In this document: piece after piece, positions 56,437 through 64,000 of the stretch
Numbering within the stretch: the stretch's first letter is position 1
Layout: each line of letters opens with the position of its first letter
Assembly (NCBI RefSeq): GCF_002266425.1
Contig: NZ_NPMN01000003.1
Location: 1 to 64,000 of the forward strand
Length of the DNA stretch: 64,000 nt
DNA from: Tissierella sp. P1
GTDB taxonomy: Bacteria > Bacillota > Clostridia > Tissierellales > Tissierellaceae
Reading direction: 5' to 3'
Program-made: the position numbers and the translations under genes
The notes under the pieces: model-generated
What the model saw: the letters and a program-made list of their open reading frames with translations, nothing else
Told to the model about the DNA's origin: nothing
The model's database searches: none

Positions 56437-57540
56437 ATGGCTTCTTTTATAGATACAGAAAAAATCAAAAATCTAAATAGAAAGAAAGGACAAACTAAGG
56501 CAAGCTTAAAGGCTGTGAATACTTATATATCAAGAGAAGATAAAGTAGGGCAAAGTGAAGAAGTTATAATAGAAGAATTAATAAAGTTAGGTAATGATAA
56601 AGTATTTAATTATGTAACTCAAGACGAGAAGACAAATACAAAACTGATAACAGGAGTTAACTGCAGACCTTCATCAGCTTATGATGAAATGATGGTAATA
56701 AAAAACATGTATAATAAAACTGATGGAAGGCAATTTAAACACTTTGTTCATTCATTTCATTCTAAAGAGAATATTACTCCAGAATTAGCTCATGAAATAT
56801 CCTTAAAATTATTAGAACATCAGAAATTTAGAGATTTTCAGATATTAGTAGCCACACATGTTGATAAAGAGCATATTCATACTCATTATGTAATAAATAC
56901 TGTAAATATTGAAACTGGATTAAAATGGCAGCATTCAACCAAAGATTTATTTGACATAACAGATTTTTCTAACAAACTTTGCTATGAATATGGACTAAAA
57001 TACTCTTTTGTTAGAGCAGGTAAAAATAAAACTAAAAGTAAATCTTCAGGAGAATACAGGGCAGACAAGGAGAAGAGAAGTTGGAAAACAGAATTATTTT
57101 ATGCAGTAAAAGAGTGCTCTAAGACATCTATCAGTAAAGAGGATTTTATAAGACAAATGAATGAATTAGGCTATTTAGTGAGATGGGAAGATAATAGAAA
57201 AAATATAACCTTTACAATACCAGGAGGAAGAAAGTGTAATAATGATAAACTGCATCCCCCAGAAAAATATACTAAGGAGGCCTTATTGAAAAGATTTCAG
57301 CTAAATAAACAGTGGGCAGAAAGGACGAAAGAATTCCAAGAGAAAAAAGTAGAATTTGAATCTAATAAAATAATTCAAGCCAGAAATCATCTTATAATGG
57401 AAACAATCAAATTTTTAACTGATAATCCTCATGAAGGAAATAAGAGTTATCCTTTAACTTATCTTGAAGGACAGGCATTGAAAGAAAAGATGATAGAAAA
57501 GTCCAAAGGTGAAGGATTAGATTGGGAAAAAGAAAGGTAG
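56437..57540 (+). CDS. Relaxase (MOBP type), full length
   Basis: 367 residues, ATG 56437. Nicking domain with VNTYISREDKV (likely Tyr), GVNCRPSSAYDEMMVIKNMYNK, HFVHSFHSKE and VATHVDKEHIHTHYVINT. After about residue 190 comes a basic part (GKNKTKSKSSGEYR) and a helical C-terminus (SWKTELFYAVKECSKTSISKEDFIRQMNELGYLVRW), which is usual in relaxases of clostridial elements. It ends GEGLDWEKER, a weaker version of the shared tail. It would nick oriT and lead the strand into the recipient through the T4SS. Confidence 0.85.
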   Translation: MASFIDTEKIKNLNRKKGQTKASLKAVNTYISREDKVGQSEEVIIEELIKLGNDKVFNYVTQDEKTNTKLITGVNCRPSSAYDEMMVIKNMYNKTDGRQFKHFVHSFHSKENITPELAHEISLKLLEHQKFRDFQILVATHVDKEHIHTHYVINTVNIETGLKWQHSTKDLFDITDFSNKLCYEYGLKYSFVRAGKNKTKSKSSGEYRADKEKRSWKTELFYAVKECSKTSISKEDFIRQMNELGYLVRWEDNRKNITFTIPGGRKCNNDKLHPPEKYTKEALLKRFQLNKQWAERTKEFQEKKVEFESNKIIQARNHLIMETIKFLTDNPHEGNKSYPLTYLEGQALKEKMIEKSKGEGLDWEKER

Positions 57541-57549
57541 GAGAGTTAT

Positions 57550-57762
57550 ATGAAATTAAAAAAATTTATAAAAGAATATAAATATGAGATTGTACAGATT
57601 ATTTTGCTTATATTTTCAGGAGTTATGTTTATGATAAGTCTTCTAGGAATAGCCAAAGAATATGAATCAAATAAGGAAAATCAAAACATGAAACTAGAGG
57701 AAATAAGTAATCAATTAGATAGAATTGAAACTCAATTAGAAGAATTCGTAAAAGTAAAATAA
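57550..57762 (+). CDS. Small membrane protein with coiled coil
   Basis: 70 residues: membrane helix at 13-33 (EIVQIILLIFSGVMFMISLLG), then a short coiled coil (MKLEEISNQLDRIETQLEEF). Starts 9 bases after the relaxase with GGAGAG upstream, so in the same operon. A terminator (AAAGACAT / ATGTCTTT) follows at about 57782-57808. Confidence 0.5.
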   Translation: MKLKKFIKEYKYEIVQIILLIFSGVMFMISLLGIAKEYESNKENQNMKLEEISNQLDRIETQLEEFVKVK

Positions 57763-57853
57763 AATATGAAGTTAAATTCATAAAGACATAAGATAATGTC
57801 TTTTTTATTTTTTCATTGCGTATAGCAGAGAATTTAAATATAATTGAGGTGAG

Positions 57854-58192
57854 ATGATGGAAAGAAAACTTAGCGAGATATTAAGCCCTTATGACGATTG
57901 GTCGAATACTAAAGGTGAGCAAAAAAATATAGAAGCTAAAGAAGCTCTATATCTTTTTTACAATGAATTTTCAAAACTCAAGCCTTCCAATAAATATAAA
58001 AAGAGAGATATTTGGCATATGTTATATATTACGCATTTATATAGAATTAAAAAGGCATTTGATGAAGAAAAATATATGAGAGTATGCAATGAAATAAGAA
58101 GTTTAATACATTATGAATCTTTCCTTCAAGGGAGAATTTATTATAATTTAATTCACTTATTGGAAGAATTCCTTAATGTTAAAGCGAGGTAA
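57854..58192 (+). CDS. Hypothetical protein
   Basis: 112 residues, GAGGTGAG upstream. Helical, basic (FDEEKYMRVCNEIRSLIHYE). No recognised family. It overlaps the best start of the next gene's leader, so translationally coupled to it. Confidence 0.45.
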   Translation: MMERKLSEILSPYDDWSNTKGEQKNIEAKEALYLFYNEFSKLKPSNKYKKRDIWHMLYITHLYRIKKAFDEEKYMRVCNEIRSLIHYESFLQGRIYYNLIHLLEEFLNVKAR

Positions 58193-58196
58193 TAAT

Positions 58197-58907
58197 ATGT
58201 TTAAAAGAGCTTTTAGAAATTATTTTAAATCAAATAAATGTCAAAAAGAAGATTTAGAAAAATATAGGAAACCATGCCCATCATTTGAGTTTAGAAATGC
58301 TATGGATTTTGCAAGGCAAACTCTAGAATATGAAGAAACTAATTATGATAAGATCCTTATTTTAGATTATATGATTAATGTAATTAAACTTGATCTTCAG
58401 TATGATTTGTTGACTACTATTTTATATAGTGAGGAATATTTTTCGAAACAAGTAGGGCTTGCCTTTCCAATATATTATTATGATGAACAAGGGAATCAAT
58501 TTGAAACATATCCTGATGATGGGGAAAGGAGAAAAGTTGATTTGTCAAAAGATTGTGTATTAGTACTATCATGGAATAGAAATAGATTAAGAAATAGTAT
58601 TAAGAATATTTATAAAAACAAATTTGAATACCATAGTTCAAATCATTTAGCATATTATTTTACTCGAATTGATGTGTGTTATGCATATAATGGTACACAT
58701 TCGATATCTTCAGGTGTTGGTCATAAAAAGGGATTTATTGAAGCAGTTGAATGTGATGTAAGTAAGCTCTTTGATCATGTATATTCAGATGGAATAAGCT
58801 GGTATAACATCCATAATAATAGTGAATTAACAATTATATCTGACTTTAGAATAGCAATTCTATATGAATTAGCAAAAATTAAATATAATCTTGAAAATAG
58901 CAACTAA
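58197..58907 (+). CDS. Hypothetical protein of a conserved type
   Basis: 236 residues from ATG 58197 with GCGAGG upstream; the longer frame from 58176 has no such site. Features: CPSFEFRNAMDFARQTLEYEE, a long middle with SKDCVLVLSWNRNRLRNSIKNIY and YYFTRIDVCYAYNGTHSISSGV. It is reminiscent of a conserved uncharacterised Firmicutes family (perhaps DUF6710), but I am not sure. It ends inside a hairpin (AGCAAC / GTTGCT, T7) at 58898-58921. Confidence 0.45.
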   Translation: MFKRAFRNYFKSNKCQKEDLEKYRKPCPSFEFRNAMDFARQTLEYEETNYDKILILDYMINVIKLDLQYDLLTTILYSEEYFSKQVGLAFPIYYYDEQGNQFETYPDDGERRKVDLSKDCVLVLSWNRNRLRNSIKNIYKNKFEYHSSNHLAYYFTRIDVCYAYNGTHSISSGVGHKKGFIEAVECDVSKLFDHVYSDGISWYNIHNNSELTIISDFRIAILYELAKIKYNLENSN

Positions 58908-59053
58908 GTTGCTTTTTTTATTGCTTATTTTAGCCATATATTAGGTGTCATATGGCTTATATCGTTGCTTAAATCTCACTATAGAAGGTCATTTTAAGGG
59001 GGTGATTGAATAATAAAGTTGATTTATTCGGAAATGAGGGGAGGTGACAGAAA

Positions 59054-59509
59054 ATGGAGAAATCAACTAAAGGTAAAATATTAATTGCTAGTTTTGAAGT
59101 AATTATAGGTACAATAATTAATATTTACTTCTCAACATATTTACACAATCTATTATCAAATACCAAGGTTCCATCAATACCTAAGTTTTCTCAATCAATA
59201 GTAAGTATTGTATCTATTAAGCAAAACTTACTATTATTTTTATGCTTTGAAATATTTGTTCTGTTAATTGCTGCCTATATAATTACTACAAAAGATAAGG
59301 CTTATCAATCTGATTTAATGAAAATTACTCCAAATATTTTTACACCAGTAGCAGCAGGACAAAAACAATTTGGATCAGCAAGATGGATGAAAAAGGAAGA
59401 GAAAGACAAGGCATTTCCAATATGTAAATTAGATAAATCTGATAAGTCAATTGAATATTTAATAAAGGTTGGTGATTCCGATATGAATCAGGAAGAAGGA
59501 GTTGATTAA
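59054..59509 (+). CDS. N-terminal membrane part of VirD4/TraG coupling protein
   Basis: 151 residues, ATG 59054 behind GGGGAGGTGAC. Two membrane helices (about 10-30 and 60-80), then VAAGQKQFGSARWMKKEEKDKAF, the conserved link of Firmicutes VirD4 proteins between membrane and ATPase parts. In relatives the two parts are one chain of about 650 residues. Here the frame ends 8 bases into the next one. It is probably one gene split by a shift, but two coupled genes cannot be excluded. A possible 13-codon leader (TTG 59006) lies upstream. Confidence 0.6.
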   Translation: MEKSTKGKILIASFEVIIGTIINIYFSTYLHNLLSNTKVPSIPKFSQSIVSIVSIKQNLLLFLCFEIFVLLIAAYIITTKDKAYQSDLMKITPNIFTPVAAGQKQFGSARWMKKEEKDKAFPICKLDKSDKSIEYLIKVGDSDMNQEEGVD

Positions 59510-61010
59510 TATATTTGCTAAAGATTTTGCTATAGAAGAAACAATTAGTAAGCCATACTTTAAGGAAGGTGGAATAGTAGTAGGGTTAGAGAAAAGTAAT
59601 AAAATTGAAAAGCTATATACAATTACTGATGATGTTCATGCACTCTGTATAGGATCTACTCGTTCAGGAAAAAGTAGAACAGTGGTATTACAGTCAATCT
59701 GCACATTGGGACTAGCAGGTGAGAATATGGTTCTTTCTGATCCTAAAGGAGAACTATATCAATATACTTATCCTTTCTTAGAAAGACTAGGATATGAGGT
59801 CATAGCAGTAGATTTTAGAAATCCTTTAAAGTCAAATCAATATAACTTTCTTCAGCAAGTAATAAATGCAGTTGATAACAATGATATACCTGGTGCAATA
59901 GAAGCTACATGGGACATAACTTCTTCATTAGTAGGAGAGGCAAAGGGAGAAAGAATTTGGACTGATGGTGAAGCTAGTACAATAGCAGCAGCCATCATGT
60001 CTGTAGTATTTGATAATAGAGATGAATATAACAGGCAATACCAAAACATGACTAACGTTTATTTCTTTATATCTCAAATGTGTAAAACTGTAGGTAAATC
60101 AATGCCTATTGTAGAATACATGAAAGCACTTGATGATAATCATCCTGCAAAGGGACTTATAGCGATTTCAGAGATAGCTCCATCTAAAACAAGAGGGAGC
60201 TTTTTTACTGCCGCTTTAACCACATTACGGTTATTTACTAATCCTTTAATTAATGCAATGACGTCTAAATCAGATTTCAATCTTACAGACTTAGGAAGTA
60301 AGAAAATGGCAGTATTTATTATTCTTCCAGATGAGAAAACAACTTACTATTCTTTAGCATCATTATTGACATCACAAATATATGAACAGCTTGTAAAATC
60401 GGCAGATGCTAGGGGCGGTAGATTGCAGAGAAGAGTAAACTACTTGTTGGATGAGTTTGGGAACTTCACGAAGATACCAGACTTTGCAAATAAGTTGACA
60501 GTAGGAGGCGGAAGGGGAATACGATTTAACTTATTTTTACAGTCATTTGCTCAACTTGAAGATAAATACGGAAAGGAGGTATCTAGAACCATAAGAGGTA
60601 ATTGTCAAACTTGGATATATCTTCAAGCTGAAGACCAAGAAACTCTTGAAGAAATATCTAAAAAATTAGGAAATTACACAGTGTCAACATATTCCCTATC
60701 AGCTAATTCTAATCCAACGAGTACATCATCATCGCAAAGTGTTAATTTAACAGGAAGATCATTATTAACACCTGATGAAGTTAGAATGATTTGTAGACCT
60801 TACAGTTTAATTATTTCAAGAGATAACCCAGCTATAATGTATTGTCCTGATATATCAGAGATGAGTTTTAATAAGATGCTGGGCCTTGGTGATAAAGAAC
60901 ACAATAGAATTTTAAGAGAGAGAAGAGAGGCTAGAAGAAAGGTTAGGAAGATAGATATAAACGGAGATATGAATTTATGGGGAATATGGGAGTATTATCA
61001 AGAAGATTAA
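59502..61010 (+). CDS. virD4: VirD4-like type IV coupling protein, ATPase part
   Basis: 502 residues. Walker A GSTRSGKSR (51-59), then MVLSDPKGELYQYTYPFLERLGYEV, Walker B NYLLDEFGNF and GRGIRFNLFLQSFAQLEDKYG: all standard for TraG/VirD4. It selects DNA-bound relaxase and protein substrates for the T4SS, so it would be the reader of any C-terminal export signal. Open reading continues upstream from ATG 59502 as ELINIFAKDF, which supports a former fusion with the previous frame. Ends DMNLWGIWEYYQED. Confidence 0.88.
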   Translation: MINIFAKDFAIEETISKPYFKEGGIVVGLEKSNKIEKLYTITDDVHALCIGSTRSGKSRTVVLQSICTLGLAGENMVLSDPKGELYQYTYPFLERLGYEVIAVDFRNPLKSNQYNFLQQVINAVDNNDIPGAIEATWDITSSLVGEAKGERIWTDGEASTIAAAIMSVVFDNRDEYNRQYQNMTNVYFFISQMCKTVGKSMPIVEYMKALDDNHPAKGLIAISEIAPSKTRGSFFTAALTTLRLFTNPLINAMTSKSDFNLTDLGSKKMAVFIILPDEKTTYYSLASLLTSQIYEQLVKSADARGGRLQRRVNYLLDEFGNFTKIPDFANKLTVGGGRGIRFNLFLQSFAQLEDKYGKEVSRTIRGNCQTWIYLQAEDQETLEEISKKLGNYTVSTYSLSANSNPTSTSSSQSVNLTGRSLLTPDEVRMICRPYSLIISRDNPAIMYCPDISEMSFNKMLGLGDKEHNRILRERREARRKVRKIDINGDMNLWGIWEYYQED

Positions 61011-61027
61011 TTGAGGAGGAGCTTTAA

Positions 61028-61396
61028 ATGAAAAAATCTAATATTTTAAAAACAGTCTTAGTTGGGATAGTTTGCTTTACAGTTTTATTTATAACACAAA
61101 ATTCTATAGCTTTTGCAGGAGCAGGAGGAATCCCTGCTGGCGGTGGTGATTTAGCAAACAGTTCATTAGCAGTAGGTTTCAAAAAGTTATTAGAAGATGC
61201 AGGTAAATACTTGATAATAATAGCAATACCAGCAGGTACAGCCGTGGTGGCATATTGTTTTATTAGAAAGGGAGCAGCAGATGAAATGGATCATAAAAAA
61301 TGGTCTAATAGAATTACTATAGCAATAATTTCAACTATAGGAGCGGTTGTAGCAGGAGTTATTATAACTGTATTTGGATCTTACTTTGGTGCTTAG
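61028..61396 (+). CDS. VirB2-like membrane protein (T4SS)
   Basis: 122 residues, ATG 61028 behind GGAGGAG. Signal peptide (cleavage near AFA-GAG), a Gly-rich stretch (GAGGIPAGGGDLAN) and two membrane helices (YLIIIAIPAGTAVVAYCFI; ITIAIISTIGAVVAGVIITVF). Order and layout match VirB2/TrbC-type pilin-like proteins of Gram-positive conjugation systems. Confidence 0.65.
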   Translation: MKKSNILKTVLVGIVCFTVLFITQNSIAFAGAGGIPAGGGDLANSSLAVGFKKLLEDAGKYLIIIAIPAGTAVVAYCFIRKGAADEMDHKKWSNRITIAIISTIGAVVAGVIITVFGSYFGA

Positions 61397-61448
61397 TAAT
61401 GGGGCTAGATTATTAATTTAGCCTCATTATATTTTAGGAGGTTTTTAG

Positions 61449-62279
61449 ATGGGAAAAATAATAATGCTCTTAATACAGGAGTTTCTAGAAGGATTATTTG
61501 ATAATATAAGTAACACTTTGCTAACAAACTTAGCTGAAATATCTTTTTATCCTGAAAATACTCTCTCTAGTGTAGGATTTTCTGGCTTTAATTCTTTGTT
61601 TGATGTATTCTTAAGTGCTGGAATATCTCTAATTATAATAAAGTTTTTGAAAAAAGGATTTGAGATATATGTACTTTGGACTGATGGAGATGCAGATGCT
61701 GACCCCTTGTTACTACTTACAAATTTTGCTAGGGCTATAGTGGTAGCTTTAACATTTCCAATTATGTATGGATGGTTAGTAGAGGTAATAACTGATCTTA
61801 TGAATAAAGCTATAGGGGCATTAGGGTTAGATGCAAATCCTAATGTTTCTTCTATCTTGACAAATTTAGCATCTGGGGGAATTTTTATAGGAATAGCACT
61901 CCTGGTATTCTTTATTATATATCTCTTATTGCTGATCCAATTTTATAAGAGAGGGTTTGAAATACTGATATTAAGAATAGGTATGCCAATGGCATGTGTA
62001 GGTTTAATGGATGCAGATAAAGGAGTTTTTAAGTCCTATATTCAAAAGTTCTTTCAATCTTCAATTACAGTTTTGGTTCAAGTTGTATTGGCAAAGTTAG
62101 GACTAGTTTTGATGATTGGAGGACATTATATCTGGGGATTTGCAGCATCCTATTTCGCTATAAAGACACCTAAGTTTCTACAAGAATTCCTGATAATGTC
62201 TAGTAGTGGAGGAAGCATGATGAATACAGTTTATTCTGGTGCTAGATTAGTAGAAATGGGCAGAAGATTTGCAAAGTAG
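61449..62279 (+). CDS. VirB6/TrbL-like membrane protein (T4SS)
   Basis: 276 residues, ATG 61449 behind GGAGG. At least five membrane helices; conserved acidic loop WTDGDADADPLLLLTNFARA, which is typical of the CD1107-type/VirB6-like proteins of clostridial ICEs. It forms part of the channel in the membrane. 8 bases before the next gene. Confidence 0.75.
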   Translation: MGKIIMLLIQEFLEGLFDNISNTLLTNLAEISFYPENTLSSVGFSGFNSLFDVFLSAGISLIIIKFLKKGFEIYVLWTDGDADADPLLLLTNFARAIVVALTFPIMYGWLVEVITDLMNKAIGALGLDANPNVSSILTNLASGGIFIGIALLVFFIIYLLLLIQFYKRGFEILILRIGMPMACVGLMDADKGVFKSYIQKFFQSSITVLVQVVLAKLGLVLMIGGHYIWGFAASYFAIKTPKFLQEFLIMSSSGGSMMNTVYSGARLVEMGRRFAK

Positions 62280-62287
62280 GTGAATAA

Positions 62288-62524
62288 ATGAATATATTAG
62301 AGCTTTTACCTAAGGTATTTATAGGAATAATTAGAGCTGGTGCTTTAACGAGAATTATATATTGTTTTGTAAAAGCAATATATGATCAGGATGAAATAGA
62401 AGTGTATAAAAAAAGAGGTAAAAATGCATTGATTTTCTATATCCTAGCTGAGGGTATATGGCAAATAAAAGATATATTATTCTTTTATTTTAGAAGCAGA
62501 GGAGGCGGAGGAAGAGATTTTTAA
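62288..62524 (+). CDS. Small T4SS-associated membrane protein
   Basis: 78 residues; hydrophobic N- and C-terminal halves with DQDEIEVYKKRGKNAL between, ending in a Gly/Arg-rich tail (SRGGGGRDF). Found in this position in related transfer operons; function unknown. GTGAATAA lies just before ATG. Confidence 0.5.
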   Translation: MNILELLPKVFIGIIRAGALTRIIYCFVKAIYDQDEIEVYKKRGKNALIFYILAEGIWQIKDILFFYFRSRGGGGRDF

Positions 62525-62542
62525 AGAAAGGGGATTATAGAC

Positions 62543-62860
62543 ATGGAAGAAAATGAAATGCTTTATATACCTATTGGATTAAAAGAAAACAACGAAATCT
62601 GGGATGGATTTGGAAAAAAAGAGTTAATAAAATCCTTAATTACTTTAACAATACTATTAACAATAAATTTGCTAATATTTCTAATTAAAAGGAGTGTTGT
62701 ATTTGCTTCTGTATTTACTCTAGTATCCATTGGGGGTACGGGGTTAATTTTCACAAAAGATACTACAAATCTTTCTGTAGTAGATCAAGTTATAAATATG
62801 ATTAGATTTGCAAAATCTCAGAAGAAATATAAATATGCTTATCTTGATGAATTTGATTAA
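62543..62860 (+). CDS. PrgI/VirB3-like membrane protein (T4SS)
   Basis: 105 residues, ATG 62543 with AAAGGGG upstream. YIPIGLKENNEIWDGFGKKELIKSL is the typical N-terminus of the PrgI family, followed by two membrane helices and VVDQVINMIRFAKSQKKYKY. PrgI/VirB3 proteins partner with VirB4. Confidence 0.75.
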   Translation: MEENEMLYIPIGLKENNEIWDGFGKKELIKSLITLTILLTINLLIFLIKRSVVFASVFTLVSIGGTGLIFTKDTTNLSVVDQVINMIRFAKSQKKYKYAYLDEFD

Positions 62861-62881
62861 AGTTTGAGGAGGGTTTGATAA

Positions 62882-63214
62882 ATGAATAAAATCATTTTAT
62901 TAGGAAGATTAACTAAAGATGTAGAATTAAAATATAGCACTACTGAAGAACCAGTAGCTAGAGCGAGGTATACTTTGGCAGTAAACAGACCGTACAAGAG
63001 GGAAGGAGAACAGGAAGCAGATTTTATAAATATTGTTGCGTTTGGAAAACTAGCTGAGTTTGCTAACAAATACTTTAAGAAAGGTCAGCAAGTTTGTATA
63101 GTTGGAAGATTACAGATCAGTCAATTTGATGATGATAATAACAAAAGACAATATTACACAGAAGTCATAGCTGAAGAACAACATTTTGCAGATAGTAAAA
63201 AAGAAATAGATTAA
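62882..63214 (+). CDS. ssb: Single-stranded DNA-binding protein
   Basis: 110 residues with a complete OB fold: MNKIILLGRLTKDVELKYST, RYTLAVNR, DFINIVAFGKLAEFANKYFKKGQQVCIVGRLQ. The usual acidic C-terminal tip (DDIPF) is absent: it ends ADSKKEID, as in many element-encoded SSBs. It would coat transferred single strand. ATG 62882 behind GAGGAGG. Confidence 0.9.
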   Translation: MNKIILLGRLTKDVELKYSTTEEPVARARYTLAVNRPYKREGEQEADFINIVAFGKLAEFANKYFKKGQQVCIVGRLQISQFDDDNNKRQYYTEVIAEEQHFADSKKEID

Positions 63215-63221
63215 ATTATAT

Positions 63222-63271
63222 AAGAGCAGTTATAGATTAGGAAATTAACTTATTCTATAACTGCTTTTTTT
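63222..63271. terminator. Terminator after ssb
   Basis: AGCAGTTATAGATTAG pairs with TTATTCTATAACTGCT, then T7. Confidence 0.65.
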
Positions 63272-63313
63272 AAAAAATAAAGTAAAAAAAGTAGATTTCA
63301 GTGAGGTGTTTTA

Positions 63314-63940
63314 ATGAAGATTCTAAATAAAAACAAAATAAAAAAACCTAAGAAAATAAAATTAAGCAAAAGAGAAGAAACAGCACAAAGAATAGTGAAT
63401 GTTAAGGATATAAGGGATAAGTTTTTATATACGATGGATGGAAAAATAATATCCTATATTCAAATATCACCAATTGATACAAACCTATTTAGTAAAAGAG
63501 AAAAAATATCTATAACTAGGATTTTGACATCAGAATTAACTAGTGAAAGAAAAATTCTCAAATTAATTGCAGTACCTAGACCGATTGATATTTCTTCTTT
63601 GTTGCTTGAATATCAGACAATACTCTCTGAAACGTCTAATCAGAAGCAAAAAGAATTATTAAGGCAAGAGATGCTATCTATTAGTAGCTTTGCATTGTCT
63701 GGAGAAGTCGTTGAAAGACAAATATATATTATGCTTTGGGAGGATTATGAAGACGGAATAGAAAGGGATTTAATTAAAAGAACTATGGACATGGTAGGTA
63801 AGTTTGAGGCATCTGGTATTAGGGCAACTGTAATGAATGAAAGTAAGATTGTAAGGCTTTGTAATTTAATTAATAATCCTGCTTATGCGAATGTAGAAAG
63901 TACATCATATGAATCAACGATACCATTTCTTATTCAATAG
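63314..63940 (+). CDS. T4SS protein of the VirB4/TrsD N-terminal type
   Basis: 208 residues, ATG 63314 with GAGGTG upstream. KFLYTMDGKIISYIQISPIDTNLFSKREK resembles the N-terminal domain of VirB4/TrsE relatives; no Walker motifs. It ends 30 bases before the next gene, whose start lies at the edge. It is probably the small partner of the VirB4 ATPase found split in some clostridial elements. Confidence 0.55.
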   Translation: MKILNKNKIKKPKKIKLSKREETAQRIVNVKDIRDKFLYTMDGKIISYIQISPIDTNLFSKREKISITRILTSELTSERKILKLIAVPRPIDISSLLLEYQTILSETSNQKQKELLRQEMLSISSFALSGEVVERQIYIMLWEDYEDGIERDLIKRTMDMVGKFEASGIRATVMNESKIVRLCNLINNPAYANVESTSYESTIPFLIQ

Positions 63941-63970
63941 TTAATCTAAATTTATCGAAAGGAGCAAGAA

Positions 63971-64000
63971 ATGAAAAAGGGAAGAAAAGAGAAAATACAA
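63971..64000 (+). CDS. Start of next transfer gene (cut by window edge)
   Basis: ATG 63971 with AAAGGAG at right spacing; only MKKGRKEKIQ is visible. By position it should be the VirB4-type ATPase. Confidence 0.45.
   Translation, partial: MKKGRKEKIQ

Overview
The window is low-GC DNA with Gram-positive features: strong GGAGG ribosome-binding sites, many TTG/GTG starts, sigma-A promoters, SLH and copper-amine-oxidase-N surface domains, and A+T-rich coding. It most resembles a member of the Clostridia or a related low-GC Firmicute. Most of it (about 5.7 kb to the right edge) reads as one integrative and conjugative element, or a large conjugative plasmid-like element, that runs off the right side. 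The left 5.6 kb looks like flanking or older mobile-element DNA. The junction between them is a 3' half of a tRNA-Leu gene (5628-5681) next to a truncated tyrosine integrase.

Layout. 1-4920: a partial unknown gene, a small membrane protein, a secreted protein broken at an A9 tract, an S41 peptidase, the C-terminal half of a LanC-type lanthipeptide cyclase and the tail of an XRE regulator. 4921-5681: integrase remnant and attachment-site scar. 5.7-12.4 kb: a defence-like block with an HNH-like zinc protein, a Gabija-type pair (OLD ATPase/TOPRIM nuclease, frameshifted, plus UvrD-like helicase) and a membrane protein. 12.5-16.6 kb: element housekeeping (ParA, ParB, TOPRIM primase, VbhA-like antitoxin and Fic toxin). 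17.2-19.7 kb: a second LanC fragment plus S41 peptidase pair. 20-34 kb: an accessory array of unrelated small genes (TadZ/CpaE-like ATPase, TnpC remnant, acetyltransferases, membrane coiled-coil proteins, DUF6236-like protein, cyclase-fold protein, lipoprotein). This array is punctuated by three complete and three degenerate type I toxin-antitoxin modules (holin-like peptide plus convergent antisense RNA) and by four copies of an ORF6N-gene 3' end with its terminator. 34.3-45.6 kb: an SLH protein and two giant secreted surface proteins. 45.7-53.3 kb: a complete Tad-type pilus locus (CpaB-, TadZ-, TadA-, TadB- and TadC-like proteins, prepilins, pseudopilins, prepilin peptidase). 53.3-64 kb: tandem RadC-like protein, MobC, two tandem relaxases, VirD4 coupling protein, VirB2/VirB6/PrgI-like membrane proteins, SSB and the start of the VirB4 region.

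How it fits together (inference). ParAB and the addiction modules keep the element, Gabija and other accessory genes protect the host, the T4SS moves DNA, and the surface proteins and Tad pilus may bring mating cells together. Several otherwise unrelated element proteins (ParB, primase, Fic toxin, an unknown 143-residue protein, a coiled-coil protein, the RadC-like protein, a 156-residue unknown) end in the same kind of acidic tail finishing W/Y/F-E-L/M/F. At DNA level some of these share the following hairpin as well. This is the most intriguing pattern here and could be a sorting signal for the T4SS.

Caveat. At least a dozen genes, including conserved Tad and transfer genes, are interrupted by single-base shifts, mostly in A/T homopolymers. 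Some of this may be sequencing error rather than decay, so 'pseudogene' labels below mean 'reading frame broken in this sequence'.
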